This document shows positions 7,377 through 13,006 of a stretch of DNA of 13,153 nt, one piece after another. Position 1 is the first letter of the stretch. Every line of letters starts with the position of its first letter. The notes below the pieces were generated by a model. The model saw only the letters and a program-made list of their open reading frames with translations. It was not told the DNA's origin and searched no databases. Made by a program: the position numbers and the translations under genes. The DNA lies in NCBI GenBank assembly GCA_023413275.1, contig JAEZPX010000089.1:1-13153 (forward strand), given 5' to 3'. This DNA comes from Bacillota bacterium. Its GTDB lineage: Bacteria; Bacillota; Clostridia; Lachnospirales; Anaerotignaceae.

Positions 7377-8306
7377 ATGAAGCATAATCTTTTAGATGTT
7401 AAGGGTATCAAAGTGGGTCATGCTGAAAATACCCAAGGCAAAACAGGGGTAACTGTAATTATTGCGGAAAACGGAGCCGTATGCGGTGTTGACGTAAGGG
7501 GTGCGGCCCCGGGCACCCGTGAAACAGACCTTTTAAATCCTATTAATTCCATGGAAAAAGTAAATGCCGTTGTTCTTTCCGGAGGCTCTGCCTTTGGATT
7601 GGAAGCCTCCTGCGGTGTAATGCAGTATTTAGAAGAAAAAGGAATAGGCTTTGATGTTGGGGTAACAAAGGTTCCCATAATTCCTGCCGCCGTACTGTAC
7701 GACTTGGAAAATGGCGATGTCTTTTGCCGCCCCAATCAAGAAATGGGTAGAAAAGCCTGTGAGAACGCTTCAAACGAAATTCTGCTTGAGGGAGATGTGG
7801 GAGCAGGCTGTGGCGCCACAGTAGGAAAGCTCAGAGGCACCCTAGGCTGGTGTAACAGCGGCATTGGCTCTTGGGCAGAAACCACAGAAAATGGCATTAC
7901 CGTAGCCGCCATGATTGCGGTTAATGCCTTTGGAGATATATTGGAAAAAGGAACAATCATTGCAGGTACAAAAGATGAAAATGGGCACTTTTTGGATACT
8001 GCTAAGGGAATAATCCAGCATGCCTCCACTCTTTCCTTCAGCGGGAAAAATACCACCATCGGTGTCATTGCAACCAACGTCAAGCTTACAAAAGCCCAAG
8101 CGGCGAAGGTGGCTGGAATGGCTCACGATGGATTGGCGAGGTGTATTTCTCCTGTCCACACCACCATGGATGGAGATACGCTGTTTTGCCTTTCCACGGA
8201 AGAAATTGAACTATCTACAGCCCCCGTGGATTTGGTGGGAATTATGGCGGCAAAGGTTACGGAAGAAGCTGTCCTTCGTGGTGTAAAGGCGGCAAAACCT
8301 TTCTAA
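7377..8306 (+). CDS. P1 family (DmpA/BapA-like) self-processing aminopeptidase
   Basis: The 309-residue protein belongs to peptidase family S58, the L-aminopeptidase/D-esterase group, an Ntn-like fold that cleaves itself into two chains. Family marks are G-I-K-V-G-H-A at the N-terminus, V-C-G-V-D-V-R-G-A-A-P-G-T-R-E-T (35-50) and V-V-L-S-G-G-S-A-F-G-L-E-A (65-77). G-A-G-C-G-A-T-V-G-K (142-151) is also present. The expected self-cleavage and nucleophile site is near N225-T226 in K-N-T-T-I-G-V-I-A-T-N. Substrates of many members are unknown; peptides with N-terminal small residues or beta-amino acids are used by characterised ones. The ATG at 7377 follows CGGAGG; an open frame extends far upstream through the promoter and is not coding. 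It is divergent from murA. Confidence 0.9.
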   Translation: MKHNLLDVKGIKVGHAENTQGKTGVTVIIAENGAVCGVDVRGAAPGTRETDLLNPINSMEKVNAVVLSGGSAFGLEASCGVMQYLEEKGIGFDVGVTKVPIIPAAVLYDLENGDVFCRPNQEMGRKACENASNEILLEGDVGAGCGATVGKLRGTLGWCNSGIGSWAETTENGITVAAMIAVNAFGDILEKGTIIAGTKDENGHFLDTAKGIIQHASTLSFSGKNTTIGVIATNVKLTKAQAAKVAGMAHDGLARCISPVHTTMDGDTLFCLSTEEIELSTAPVDLVGIMAAKVTEEAVLRGVKAAKPF

Positions 8307-8320
8307 GAATAATTTCTCAT

Positions 8321-8361
8321 AAAAATGCAGGGTTACCTTTTTAAGGTTACCCTGCATTTTT
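8321..8361. terminator. Bidirectional terminator between convergent genes
   Basis: A perfect 19-bp stem (8321-8339 against 8343-8361, GC-rich core GCAGGGTTACC) with a TTT loop carries A-runs on one side and T-runs on the other. It can therefore end transcription from both the peptidase gene and the NifX/MinD cluster. Confidence 0.95.
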
Positions 8362-8372
8362 CCAATGCCTAA

Positions 8373-8732
8373 TTAATGATTTCCACATTCATGGGCATGC
8401 TTGTGCTCATGACAAACGGACCCTGTTGATTTTAATTCACCCTTCAAGTAGGTTTCAACCGCATTTCTAGCGTTGCCCTCTGCACCTATAATCACTTCTA
8501 TGTTTCTTTCATTGAAAATTTCTATGGCACCGCCACCCATTCCTCCGGAAATCATTACTTCAATACCCATATCACCTAAAAAATTGGGTAAAAAACCAGG
8601 CTTATGTCCGGGATTTGCAACTGTGTTCTCCCCAACGATTTGGCCATTCTCTGTCTCAAAAATATTAAAACCTTCGCAATGCCCGAAATGTTGTGCAACC
8701 AATTCTCCCATACATGCAACTGCAATTTTCAT
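8373..8732 (-). CDS. NifX/NifB-domain metal-cofactor protein with His/Cys-rich tail
   Basis: The 119-residue product has the dinitrogenase iron-molybdenum cofactor biosynthesis fold (NifX/NafY/MTH1175 type). It begins M-K-I-A-V-A-C-M and has Q-H-F-G-H-C-E-G-F (14-22). The glycine-rich I-S-G-G-M-G-G-G-A (61-69) and V-I-I-G-A-E-G-N-A-R follow. Such proteins carry metal clusters or cofactor precursors. The C-terminus has several His and two Cys (C-H-E-H-K-H-A-H-E-C-G-N-H), a probable extra metal site. The ATG at 8732 is seven bases after AAAAGGAG. An upstream ATG two codons earlier is too close to it, and a 28-residue longer frame lacks support. It lies 86 bases after the MinD-like pair and has its own candidate promoter. 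Confidence 0.85.
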   Translation of the reverse strand: MKIAVACMGELVAQHFGHCEGFNIFETENGQIVGENTVANPGHKPGFLPNFLGDMGIEVMISGGMGGGAIEIFNERNIEVIIGAEGNARNAVETYLKGELKSTGSVCHEHKHAHECGNH

Positions 8733-8760
8733 ATTCATTCTCCTTTTCTTATATAAAATT

Positions 8761-8801
8761 ATTGTGCAACATTGTTTGTTTACTTTCAATACGAATGCAA
8801 A
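8761..8801 (-). promoter_or_regulatory. Candidate promoter of the NifX-like gene with shared 14-bp element
   Basis: On the minus strand TTGAAA (8784-8789) and CACAAT (8761-8766) are separated by 17 bases. TTTGCATTCGTATT (8788-8801) ends on the first two T residues of the -35. The same 14 bases, in the same register, occur at the peptidase promoter (7307-7320). The -10 is only moderate, which fits an activator-dependent promoter. Confidence 0.55.
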
Positions 8802-8818
8802 ATTCTCTCTCTTCAAAC

Positions 8819-9676
8819 CTATATAAAATATACCTTTATATTTTCGTAAACTTCATATAGTGCATCCCTTGCAGGACAGTTAGCGTTAGCTATACTATGT
8901 CCCTCATTGATTGCTACCGATACCTTATCATCATAGGGAATACATCCCATAAAAGGAATTCCCTCCCTCTCGCACAGTTTCTTAATCTTCTCTGCGTTTT
9001 CAATGCATGTATCATATTTATTGATACAAACAGCAGTCCTTACTTGAAAAATTTCAGCTGTTCTTAATATTCGCTTCATATCACTGATACCAGATAGGGA
9101 AGGCTCTGCAACAATTAAAACCACATCCACACCACTGATCGAAGCTATCACAGGGCATCCTATTCCAGGGGAACCATCAATGATAGCAAATCTCCCAAAA
9201 TCATCAGTTTCTAGTTGTTTTTTCACCTCTGTTACTAACTTTCCCGAATTACCTCGTCCCATTTTAAGCTTGGCAGTGGAAAACAGACATTCCTCATGGT
9301 AAAGTGACAGCTCTCCGGCAATATCTTCTTCCATTGTTACCGCACCCTCTGGACAGGTATACATACATACTCCACAGCCCTCACAAGCAAAAGGATTCAC
9401 AGAATATCTTCCACCTGCCCTAATGATTCCCTGAAATCTACAATTTTGATAACAAATACCGCAGTTTATGCATGTTCTAGCATCTATGCTTGCTTTTTCC
9501 GAACCATAAAAATGAGTCTTTTTCGGACTTCTCTTCATTCCCGCAAGCAAGTGTAAATTGGGTGCATCCACATCGCAATCAGCAAAAGCTTCAGCCTTAG
9601 AAAAATCAATGAAAGCAGCGGCTGTTGTGGTTTTTCCAGTACCACCCTTGCCACTTAAAATCAGGAGCTTCTTCAT
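8819..9676 (-). CDS. MinD-type ATPase with two [4Fe-4S] ferredoxin motifs (second copy)
   Basis: This is a 285-residue P-loop ATPase of the MinD/Mrp/NifH superfamily with an inserted ferredoxin domain. The deviant Walker A G-K-G-G-T-G-K-T is at 9-16. D-C-D-V-D-A-P-N (33-40) is the Walker A' region. Two C-x2-C-x2-C-x3-C clusters follow, at Cys69/72/75/79 and Cys98/101/104/108. The switch region reads I-D-G-S-P-G-I-G-C-P-V-I, where most relatives have D-x-P-P-G. The C-terminal half has V-V-L-I-V-A-E-P-S-L-S-G and I-N-K-Y-D. Two MinD-ferredoxin ATPases next to NifX-like proteins suggest a soluble complex for Fe-S or metal-cofactor handling. The start overlaps the preceding gene by four bases. 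Confidence 0.9.
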   Translation of the reverse strand: MKKLLILSGKGGTGKTTTAAAFIDFSKAEAFADCDVDAPNLHLLAGMKRSPKKTHFYGSEKASIDARTCINCGICYQNCRFQGIIRAGGRYSVNPFACEGCGVCMYTCPEGAVTMEEDIAGELSLYHEECLFSTAKLKMGRGNSGKLVTEVKKQLETDDFGRFAIIDGSPGIGCPVIASISGVDVVLIVAEPSLSGISDMKRILRTAEIFQVRTAVCINKYDTCIENAEKIKKLCEREGIPFMGCIPYDDKVSVAINEGHSIANANCPARDALYEVYENIKVYFI

Positions 9677-10515
9677 CTCTCCACCTCTTTTCGAATCCTC
9701 TCCAAAAGTGTGGAAAATAGCACCTGGGTTTCATCGTCTCTCTCACAAGCCAACTCCCCATTTGCTCCAATCCGAGCCAAATTTTCATGATAAGGAATAC
9801 AACAAAGGATCGTAATGTTATTATCTTTACAATAGTTCATCAATGGAGTATAGTCGTTATTTCCTTTATTTATCACTACGCCACAAGGCTTTTGTAAAAG
9901 TGAAACCAGCTCGTACACCATTTTGAAATTGTGAAAACCAAAGATAGTAGCTTCCACCACCAAAAGGCAGTAATTCGCCGTTTGAACACTTTCCATAACC
10001 GAACAAGCGCTCCCCGGTGGACAGTCTATAATAGTTATACTATCTTTTTTCACTTTTTTGTCTAGGGCATTTCGAATAATGGGTATTCCACTTGCTTCGC
10101 CAATATTCAAAAGACCTGTAATTACCTGCACTCCTTTTTTGTTTATACCACTTTCCACAACACCAATGGGATGTTTCACCTCATAAATTGCCCCAGTAGG
10201 GCAGAGAATCGAGCAAGCCCCACAAGAATGACAAACCTCAGGAAAAACAAAAGGCTTATTTTTGATGAATCCCAGGGCATTAAATCTGCAAGAATCCACA
10301 CATTTACGACAGCCAATACATTTTCCCTCTAGAACCTGTGGCAGTAGCGTATAAACCTCCTCCGTATCACTTTTCTCAGGCTTTAAAAACAGTCTCCCAT
10401 TTGGTTCCTCTACATCACAATCAATATAGACTGAATTTTTTGCTGTAATTGCAAGGTTTACCGAAACGAAGGTTTTTCCGGTTCCTCCTTTTCCACTTAA
10501 CACCGCTATTTTCAT
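9673..10515 (-). CDS. MinD-type ATPase with two [4Fe-4S] ferredoxin motifs (first copy)
   Basis: This 280-residue paralogue of the next gene has the same layout. The deviant Walker A G-K-G-G-T-G-K-T lies at 8-15 and the A' region D-C-D-V-E-E-P-N at 32-39. Ferredoxin clusters are at Cys66/69/72/76 and Cys95/98/101/105, and the switch II D-C-P-P-G (164-168) is canonical. The C-terminal half has C-L-L-V-V-E-A-T-I-F-G and V-I-N-K-G-N. Paired but diverged copies suggest a heterodimer, as with other MinD-like pairs (inference). It overlaps the upstream NifX-like gene and the downstream copy by four bases each (ATGA), so the three genes are tightly coupled. Confidence 0.9.
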   Translation of the reverse strand: MKIAVLSGKGGTGKTFVSVNLAITAKNSVYIDCDVEEPNGRLFLKPEKSDTEEVYTLLPQVLEGKCIGCRKCVDSCRFNALGFIKNKPFVFPEVCHSCGACSILCPTGAIYEVKHPIGVVESGINKKGVQVITGLLNIGEASGIPIIRNALDKKVKKDSITIIDCPPGSACSVMESVQTANYCLLVVEATIFGFHNFKMVYELVSLLQKPCGVVINKGNNDYTPLMNYCKDNNITILCCIPYHENLARIGANGELACERDDETQVLFSTLLERIRKEVER

Positions 10516-10874
10516 ACTTTTCCGTGAAAACCTCCATGAAAATGGTTTAAAGGTGCAAGTTCTCCCTTTTGAAAAGCCTCAATGTTCTCCTTTGCGGACC
10601 CCTTCGTTGTTTTATAAATCTTAATTCCTGCTGCTTGAAAAACCTCCGCCGAATTTTCACCACAGCGAACTGTAAGTAAAGCCTCTGCCATTGCATCAAC
10701 AATAGTCTGAGCTGCTTTTATGCCCGCACCACCTTGTGACACCGCCCCTGGGTTCTCTAAAAATGTAGAATCCTTGCTCTGCGTATCATAGACTAAAAAA
10801 TATGGTGCTCTGCCAAATGAAACACATACCTCAGATTCCATAAGCATTTCATTCATAGGTATCGCAATTTTCAT
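10512..10874 (-). CDS. NifX/NifB-domain protein, first gene of the MinD-ferredoxin operon
   Basis: The 120-residue protein starts M-K-I-A-I-P-M-N and shows the NifX-type fold, with V-S-F-G-R-A-P-Y-F-L-V-Y-D (18-30) and S-Q-G-G-A-G-I-K-A-A (46-55). L-L-T-V-R-C-G-E-N-S-A-E-V-F and I-K-I-Y-K-T follow. It lacks the H-C pair of the other NifX-like protein here but ends in a short His/Gly tail (H-F-H-G-G-F-H-G). The Desulfovibrio orange protein, which binds a Mo-Cu cluster, is in this fold family and is encoded with MinD-ferredoxin ATPases. Whether this protein binds the same cluster is unknown. The ATG at 10874 follows AAAGGAGGAGG. Confidence 0.83.
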   Translation of the reverse strand: MKIAIPMNEMLMESEVCVSFGRAPYFLVYDTQSKDSTFLENPGAVSQGGAGIKAAQTIVDAMAEALLTVRCGENSAEVFQAAGIKIYKTTKGSAKENIEAFQKGELAPLNHFHGGFHGKV

Positions 10875-10992
10875 AGCTAAAAACCTCCTCCTTTCAATTC
10901 AAGTGAATATTAATGAAAGAAACCCTACATAAACGGCAAAACGAAATATGGTTTTGTATTCCCAAAACGTTTCCGTCATATGCCATTAATCC
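10875..10992 (-). other. Leader of the NifX/MinD operon
   Basis: About 110 bases separate the predicted transcription start from the first ATG. The leader is AT-rich and ends in an AAAGGAGGAGG ribosome site (10884-10894). It contains one copy of a 16-base repeat that also covers the -35 region. No riboswitch-like structure was recognised. Confidence 0.4.
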
Positions 10993-11025
10993 ATTGTAAT
11001 GCGGTTTGTGTCATATGTCAATAAT
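10975..11025 (-). promoter_or_regulatory. Promoter of the NifX/MinD operon with two direct-repeat sites
   Basis: On the minus strand a perfect -35 TTGACA (11016-11021) and TACAAT (10993-10998) are 17 bases apart, about 120 bases before the first gene. Two copies of a 16-base sequence flank the -10: 11010-11025 (over the -35) and 10975-10990 (over the likely start site). They match at 14 of 16 positions and share GTCATATG, and lie 35 bases apart. That placement fits an operator pair. Confidence 0.65.
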
Positions 11026-11234
11026 CAACTCCATTAGAATCCCTTTATTTTTTGATATAAAGGAAATACTCTTTATTTATCTTAATCTTCTTGACGTTTT
11101 TAATCCAAAATCCAAAACCACATGTCTTTGATTCTTTTAAACATCTTTTTATAATACAAACGTGGTTTCTTCCTAGATGCTTATACTATTATTAGTCCAG
11201 TTACAGGCGCGTGAGATTTTATGAAATTAAATGA
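11026..11234. other. AT-rich spacer between the core operon and the accessory region
   Basis: No gene is seen. It contains CCTTTAT (11042-11048), which can pair with ATAAAGG (11057-11063). The same ATAAAG can alternatively pair with CTTTAT (11071-11076). A plus-strand TTGATT-N16-TATAAT (11128-11155) is a possible promoter facing the mobile-element remnants. The boundary between host DNA and element debris probably lies between about 11160 and 11235. Confidence 0.35.
11128..11155 (+). promoter_or_regulatory. Possible promoter facing the accessory region
   Basis: TTGATT (11128-11133) and a perfect TATAAT (11150-11155) are separated by 16 bases. There is no intact gene directly downstream, only the relaxase remnant, so it may be a chance match in AT-rich DNA. 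Confidence 0.25.
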
Positions 11235-11420
11235 AGCAATCAGCAAAAAATAGACATACTAAAAGCCGAGTTTCAAAATCTGGCGGTAAAGAAAAAATCC
11301 ACCTACGGTGAGTACCGCAAGGTGAAAAAAGATATGCAAGAAGTTGTCACGGCAAAGGTCAATATTGATATTCCGTTTGGCATTACGGACGCACAGAAAA
11401 ACAAGAAAATGGAGCGATAG
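11235..11420 (+). pseudogene. C-terminal remnant of a conjugative-element relaxase
   Basis: An open frame of 61 codons without a start codon ends in TAG at 11418-11420. It reads S-N-Q-Q-K-I-D-I-L-K-A-E-F-Q, then T-Y-G-E-Y-R-K-V-K-K-D-M-Q-E-V-V, and ends F-G-I-T-D-A-Q-K-N-K-K-M-E-R. This Lys/Glu-rich helical tail resembles the C-terminus of relaxases from Tn916- and Tn1549-like elements of Firmicutes, recognised from memory and not by search. An in-frame TGA stands just upstream and the whole nuclease domain is missing. It is therefore a truncated leftover, joined to unrelated AT-rich DNA on its left. Confidence 0.6.
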
Positions 11421-11671
11421 CAAATGGCGCTAAAAACAAGCCAAGCGCAACACTTCGGGTCAACTTGGCCCGAAGTCGTAGGGTTTGGAGAAGGCACTCC
11501 CCAACAAGCAATTTTCATATTTAGCCGTAAGGCGAAATGATGAAAATGTGCAACTGTGGCCACAGTTGCCCTGCTTGTCGTTTAGTGGAAAGCCAAAAAA
11601 TGGCGCAAAAGCGGTGTAATATTTAAGTTGCGATTACTGGATAAGAAATATCTTTACAATCCAAAAGGATT
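11421..11671 (+). other. Non-coding strip with four inverted repeats after the relaxase remnant
   Basis: No gene is supported here. There are four inverted repeats in about 150 bases. They are ACTTCGGG/CCCGAAGT (11452-11476); a two-part stem at 11511-11547 (ATTTTCAT/ATGAAAAT enclosing ATTTAGCC/GGCGAAAT with one mismatch and a GTAA loop); a perfect 20-bp palindrome at 11550-11569; and GCCA/TGGC (11592-11604). A frame on the minus strand across it is only a shadow. Confidence 0.55.
11550..11569. repeat. Perfect 20-bp palindrome
   Basis: GCAACTGTGGCCACAGTTGC equals its own reverse complement. With no loop it is better suited to binding a dimeric protein or forming a cruciform than to termination, and it has no T-run. 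Confidence 0.9.
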
Positions 11672-11702
11672 ATGATAAACTTATCATACCGCCAGTCGGT
11701 AT
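11653..11702 (+). promoter_or_regulatory. Operator and possible promoter of the TetR-family gene
   Basis: A 17-bp inverted repeat, ATACCGccagtCGGTAT (11686-11702), lies 16 bases before the ATG. A second one, ATGATAAacTTATCAT (11672-11687), abuts it. TTTACA (11653-11658) with a weak TAAACT 17 bases on could be the promoter, which puts the 17-bp repeat over the start site. TetR-family proteins usually repress themselves through such sites. Confidence 0.5.
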
Positions 11703-11718
11703 ATAAGGAGAGGTGACA

Positions 11719-12372
11719 ATGGCAAGGAACAAATATCCAGAACAAACCGTAGAGCAAATTTTAAGTATATCTACAAAACTATTTGTAGAACATGGTTACG
11801 ATAAAACAACGATACAGGATATATTGGACGAACTTAAAATGTCCAAAGGAGCTATATATCATCATTTCAAATCTAAAGAAGAAATTTTAGAGGCAATCAT
11901 TAACAATAGGGCTTCGTATGCAAGAGAATTGCTGAATAACTTAATTATGAATACACATGCTGAAAATGCACGAGAAAAAATAAGGGAAATTATAACCGCT
12001 ATCCTTGTTGATAAAGCTAACCATTCAATAGATACTATTCTGTCGGCACAAATCAACAATCCACATTTTGCTATTGCTGGTATTCAAAGCTGTGTTCTTG
12101 ACGACGCTTCAATAATTTCTAAATTATTTACTGAGGGAGTAGCAGACGGTTCCTTACAAACAGACTATCCGCTTGAATGTGCTGAAATCTTTATGCTATT
12201 GCTGAATATATGGATAAATCCTGTCTTGTTTAACCGAGATATACAGCAGACAAAACAAAGGCTACATGTTTTAAGGCAATGTATGAGCCAATTAGGTGTA
12301 GATCTTATCAGCGAAGAGATGATAGCGCAGATAATAGACACTTACAACAATATGAACGCTTTTGAAAAATAA
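11719..12372 (+). CDS. TetR/AcrR family transcriptional regulator
   Basis: The 217-residue protein has an N-terminal TetR helix-turn-helix. I-L-S-I-S-T-K-L-F-V-E-H-G-Y is followed by T-T-I-Q-D-I-L-D-E-L and the recognition helix M-S-K-G-A-I-Y-H-H-F-K-S-K-E-E-I-L (about residues 41-57). The remaining 150 residues are a helical ligand-binding and dimer domain of unknown specificity. The ATG at 11719 follows AAGGAGAGG; a GTG two codons earlier is too close to it. Downstream lies what remains of an ABC transporter gene behind a similar operator, so the regulator probably once controlled an efflux or antimicrobial-peptide transporter. It is intact and codon use looks normal. Confidence 0.93.
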   Translation: MARNKYPEQTVEQILSISTKLFVEHGYDKTTIQDILDELKMSKGAIYHHFKSKEEILEAIINNRASYARELLNNLIMNTHAENAREKIREIITAILVDKANHSIDTILSAQINNPHFAIAGIQSCVLDDASIISKLFTEGVADGSLQTDYPLECAEIFMLLLNIWINPVLFNRDIQQTKQRLHVLRQCMSQLGVDLISEEMIAQIIDTYNNMNAFEK

Positions 12373-12379
12373 CAAACAC

Positions 12380-12418
12380 ATTATTCTTTTTGGTGAAAAG
12401 GCAAGAAGAATAATTTTT
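12380..12418 (+). terminator. Possible terminator after the TetR-family gene
   Basis: ATTATTCTT (12380-12388) pairs with AAGAATAAT (12406-12414), with an inner CTTTT/AAAAG stem, followed by only four more T. The stem is AT-rich and the U-run short, so it may terminate weakly. Confidence 0.45.
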
Positions 12419-12430
12419 GAGGTTATTCAA

Positions 12431-12445
12431 ACCAACGGTTGGTAT
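12431..12445 (+). promoter_or_regulatory. Second operator-like inverted repeat, before the ABC vestige
   Basis: ACCAACgGTTGGT (12431-12443) runs into GGTATATATGGAG. The site before the TetR gene runs into the closely similar GGTATATAAGGAG. The shared GGTATATA and position just before a ribosome site suggest that the same regulator binds both. Confidence 0.5.
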
Positions 12446-12459
12446 ATATGGAGGCTTAT

Positions 12460-12519
12460 ATGAACGAGGGTATTATCAAGACAAGTGATTTAGTAAAAAC
12501 TTTCAATAACAAAATATGA
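12460..12519 (+). pseudogene. Vestige of an ABC transporter ATP-binding gene (19 codons)
   Basis: A good ribosome site (TGGAGG) precedes ATG at 12460. The peptide M-N-E-G-I-I-K-T-S-D-L-V-K-T-F-N-N-K-I resembles the very start of antimicrobial-peptide type ABC ATPases (I-K-T-x-x-L-V-K-T-F-N), then hits TGA at once. No Walker A or later motif follows. An internal deletion of the rest of the gene is the simplest reading. It could also be a short leader peptide, but the similarity argues against that. Confidence 0.5.
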
Positions 12520-12534
12520 AATGGAGGTGGAGTA

Positions 12535-12714
12535 ATGCACATTGGATTTATTGTTGGCATAATCATTGCGGTTGCTTTAATCATTTCAGGCACCATAGCG
12601 ATTATTCTTGCCAAAAAGAGCAATAAGCGAAGCAGATGGGCTATATGGTCAATCCTTATCGGAATTATCGCCCTTATAAGTGCCGCAATCAACTATAATC
12701 TGTTTAATTATTAG
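12535..12714 (+). CDS. Two-helix membrane mini-protein of unknown function
   Basis: A 59-residue frame starts at ATG 12535 after GGAGGTGGAG and ends TAG at 12714. It has two membrane helices, about 4-26 (I-G-F-I-V-G-I-I-I-A-V-A-L-I) and 36-53 (A-I-W-S-I-L-I-G-I-I-A-L-I-S). They are separated by a strongly basic turn (K-K-S-N-K-R-S-R), which suggests a hairpin with the loop in the cytoplasm. No family is recognised. It follows the ABC vestige by 15 bases and precedes another small gene by 10, so it may be part of the TetR-controlled unit. Confidence 0.65.
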   Translation: MHIGFIVGIIIAVALIISGTIAIILAKKSNKRSRWAIWSILIGIIALISAAINYNLFNY

Positions 12715-12724
12715 GAGGACTAAA

Positions 12725-13006
12725 ATGAAGAAATATAATGAAAGCTTGTTAAACTCAACAAAGAAATTGTCTCAAGAAACATTGGATAAATCTGCGCAAA
12801 TGGTAAATAAGCTTACCCATCCATCAGATAAAGTTTCAAAAATAGGTTCTACTGTTGGGAAAAGCATTGGTGTTGGTCTTGCTACCGTTGGAGCTATCGC
12901 CACAATAGGCGGGAGTATATGGGGTGTGGGGAGCTGTTTAGCAGGAATATTGACTATTGCTTCTAATTGTCAAAGGCCTTTCCTGCGAGGCCGGAGAACT
13001 GATTGA
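12725..13006 (+). CDS. Small unknown protein with a chimeric C-terminus
   Basis: The ATG at 12725 follows TTAGGAGGAC. The 93-residue product begins with a polar helical region (M-K-K-Y-N-E-S-L-L-N-S-T-K-K-L). A glycine-rich hydrophobic stretch runs at about 45-78 (I-G-V-G-L-A-T-V-G-A-I-A-T-I-G-G-S-I-W-G), possibly one or two membrane helices. No family is recognised. The last 11 or so residues (Q-R-P-F-L-R-G-R-R-T-D) are read out of frame from DNA that encodes a serine recombinase in another frame. The natural end of the gene is therefore missing, and this is probably a truncated gene fused to foreign sequence. Confidence 0.55.
   Translation: MKKYNESLLNSTKKLSQETLDKSAQMVNKLTHPSDKVSKIGSTVGKSIGVGLATVGAIATIGGSIWGVGSCLAGILTIASNCQRPFLRGRRTD

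Noticed and set aside
8373..10874. Part of a nitrogenase (nif) locus
   Set aside because: No nifH, nifD, nifK or nifB-type radical SAM gene is present; the ATPases are MinD-type with ferredoxin inserts and the small proteins belong to the wider NifX fold family.
10875..11100. Sigma-54 promoter before the NifX/MinD operon, as in Desulfovibrio orp operons
   Set aside because: No TGGCAC-N5-TTGC pattern was found; a near-consensus TTGACA-N17-TACAAT promoter is present instead.
11303..11563. 86-residue minus-strand frame in the inverted-repeat strip
   Set aside because: It runs across the antisense of the relaxase remnant and the hairpins, has no ribosome site and shows no recognisable motif.
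12680..12724. Upstream start for the small gene at 12725
   Set aside because: It would overlap the two-helix gene, and the ATG at 12725 has its own TTAGGAGGAC ribosome site.
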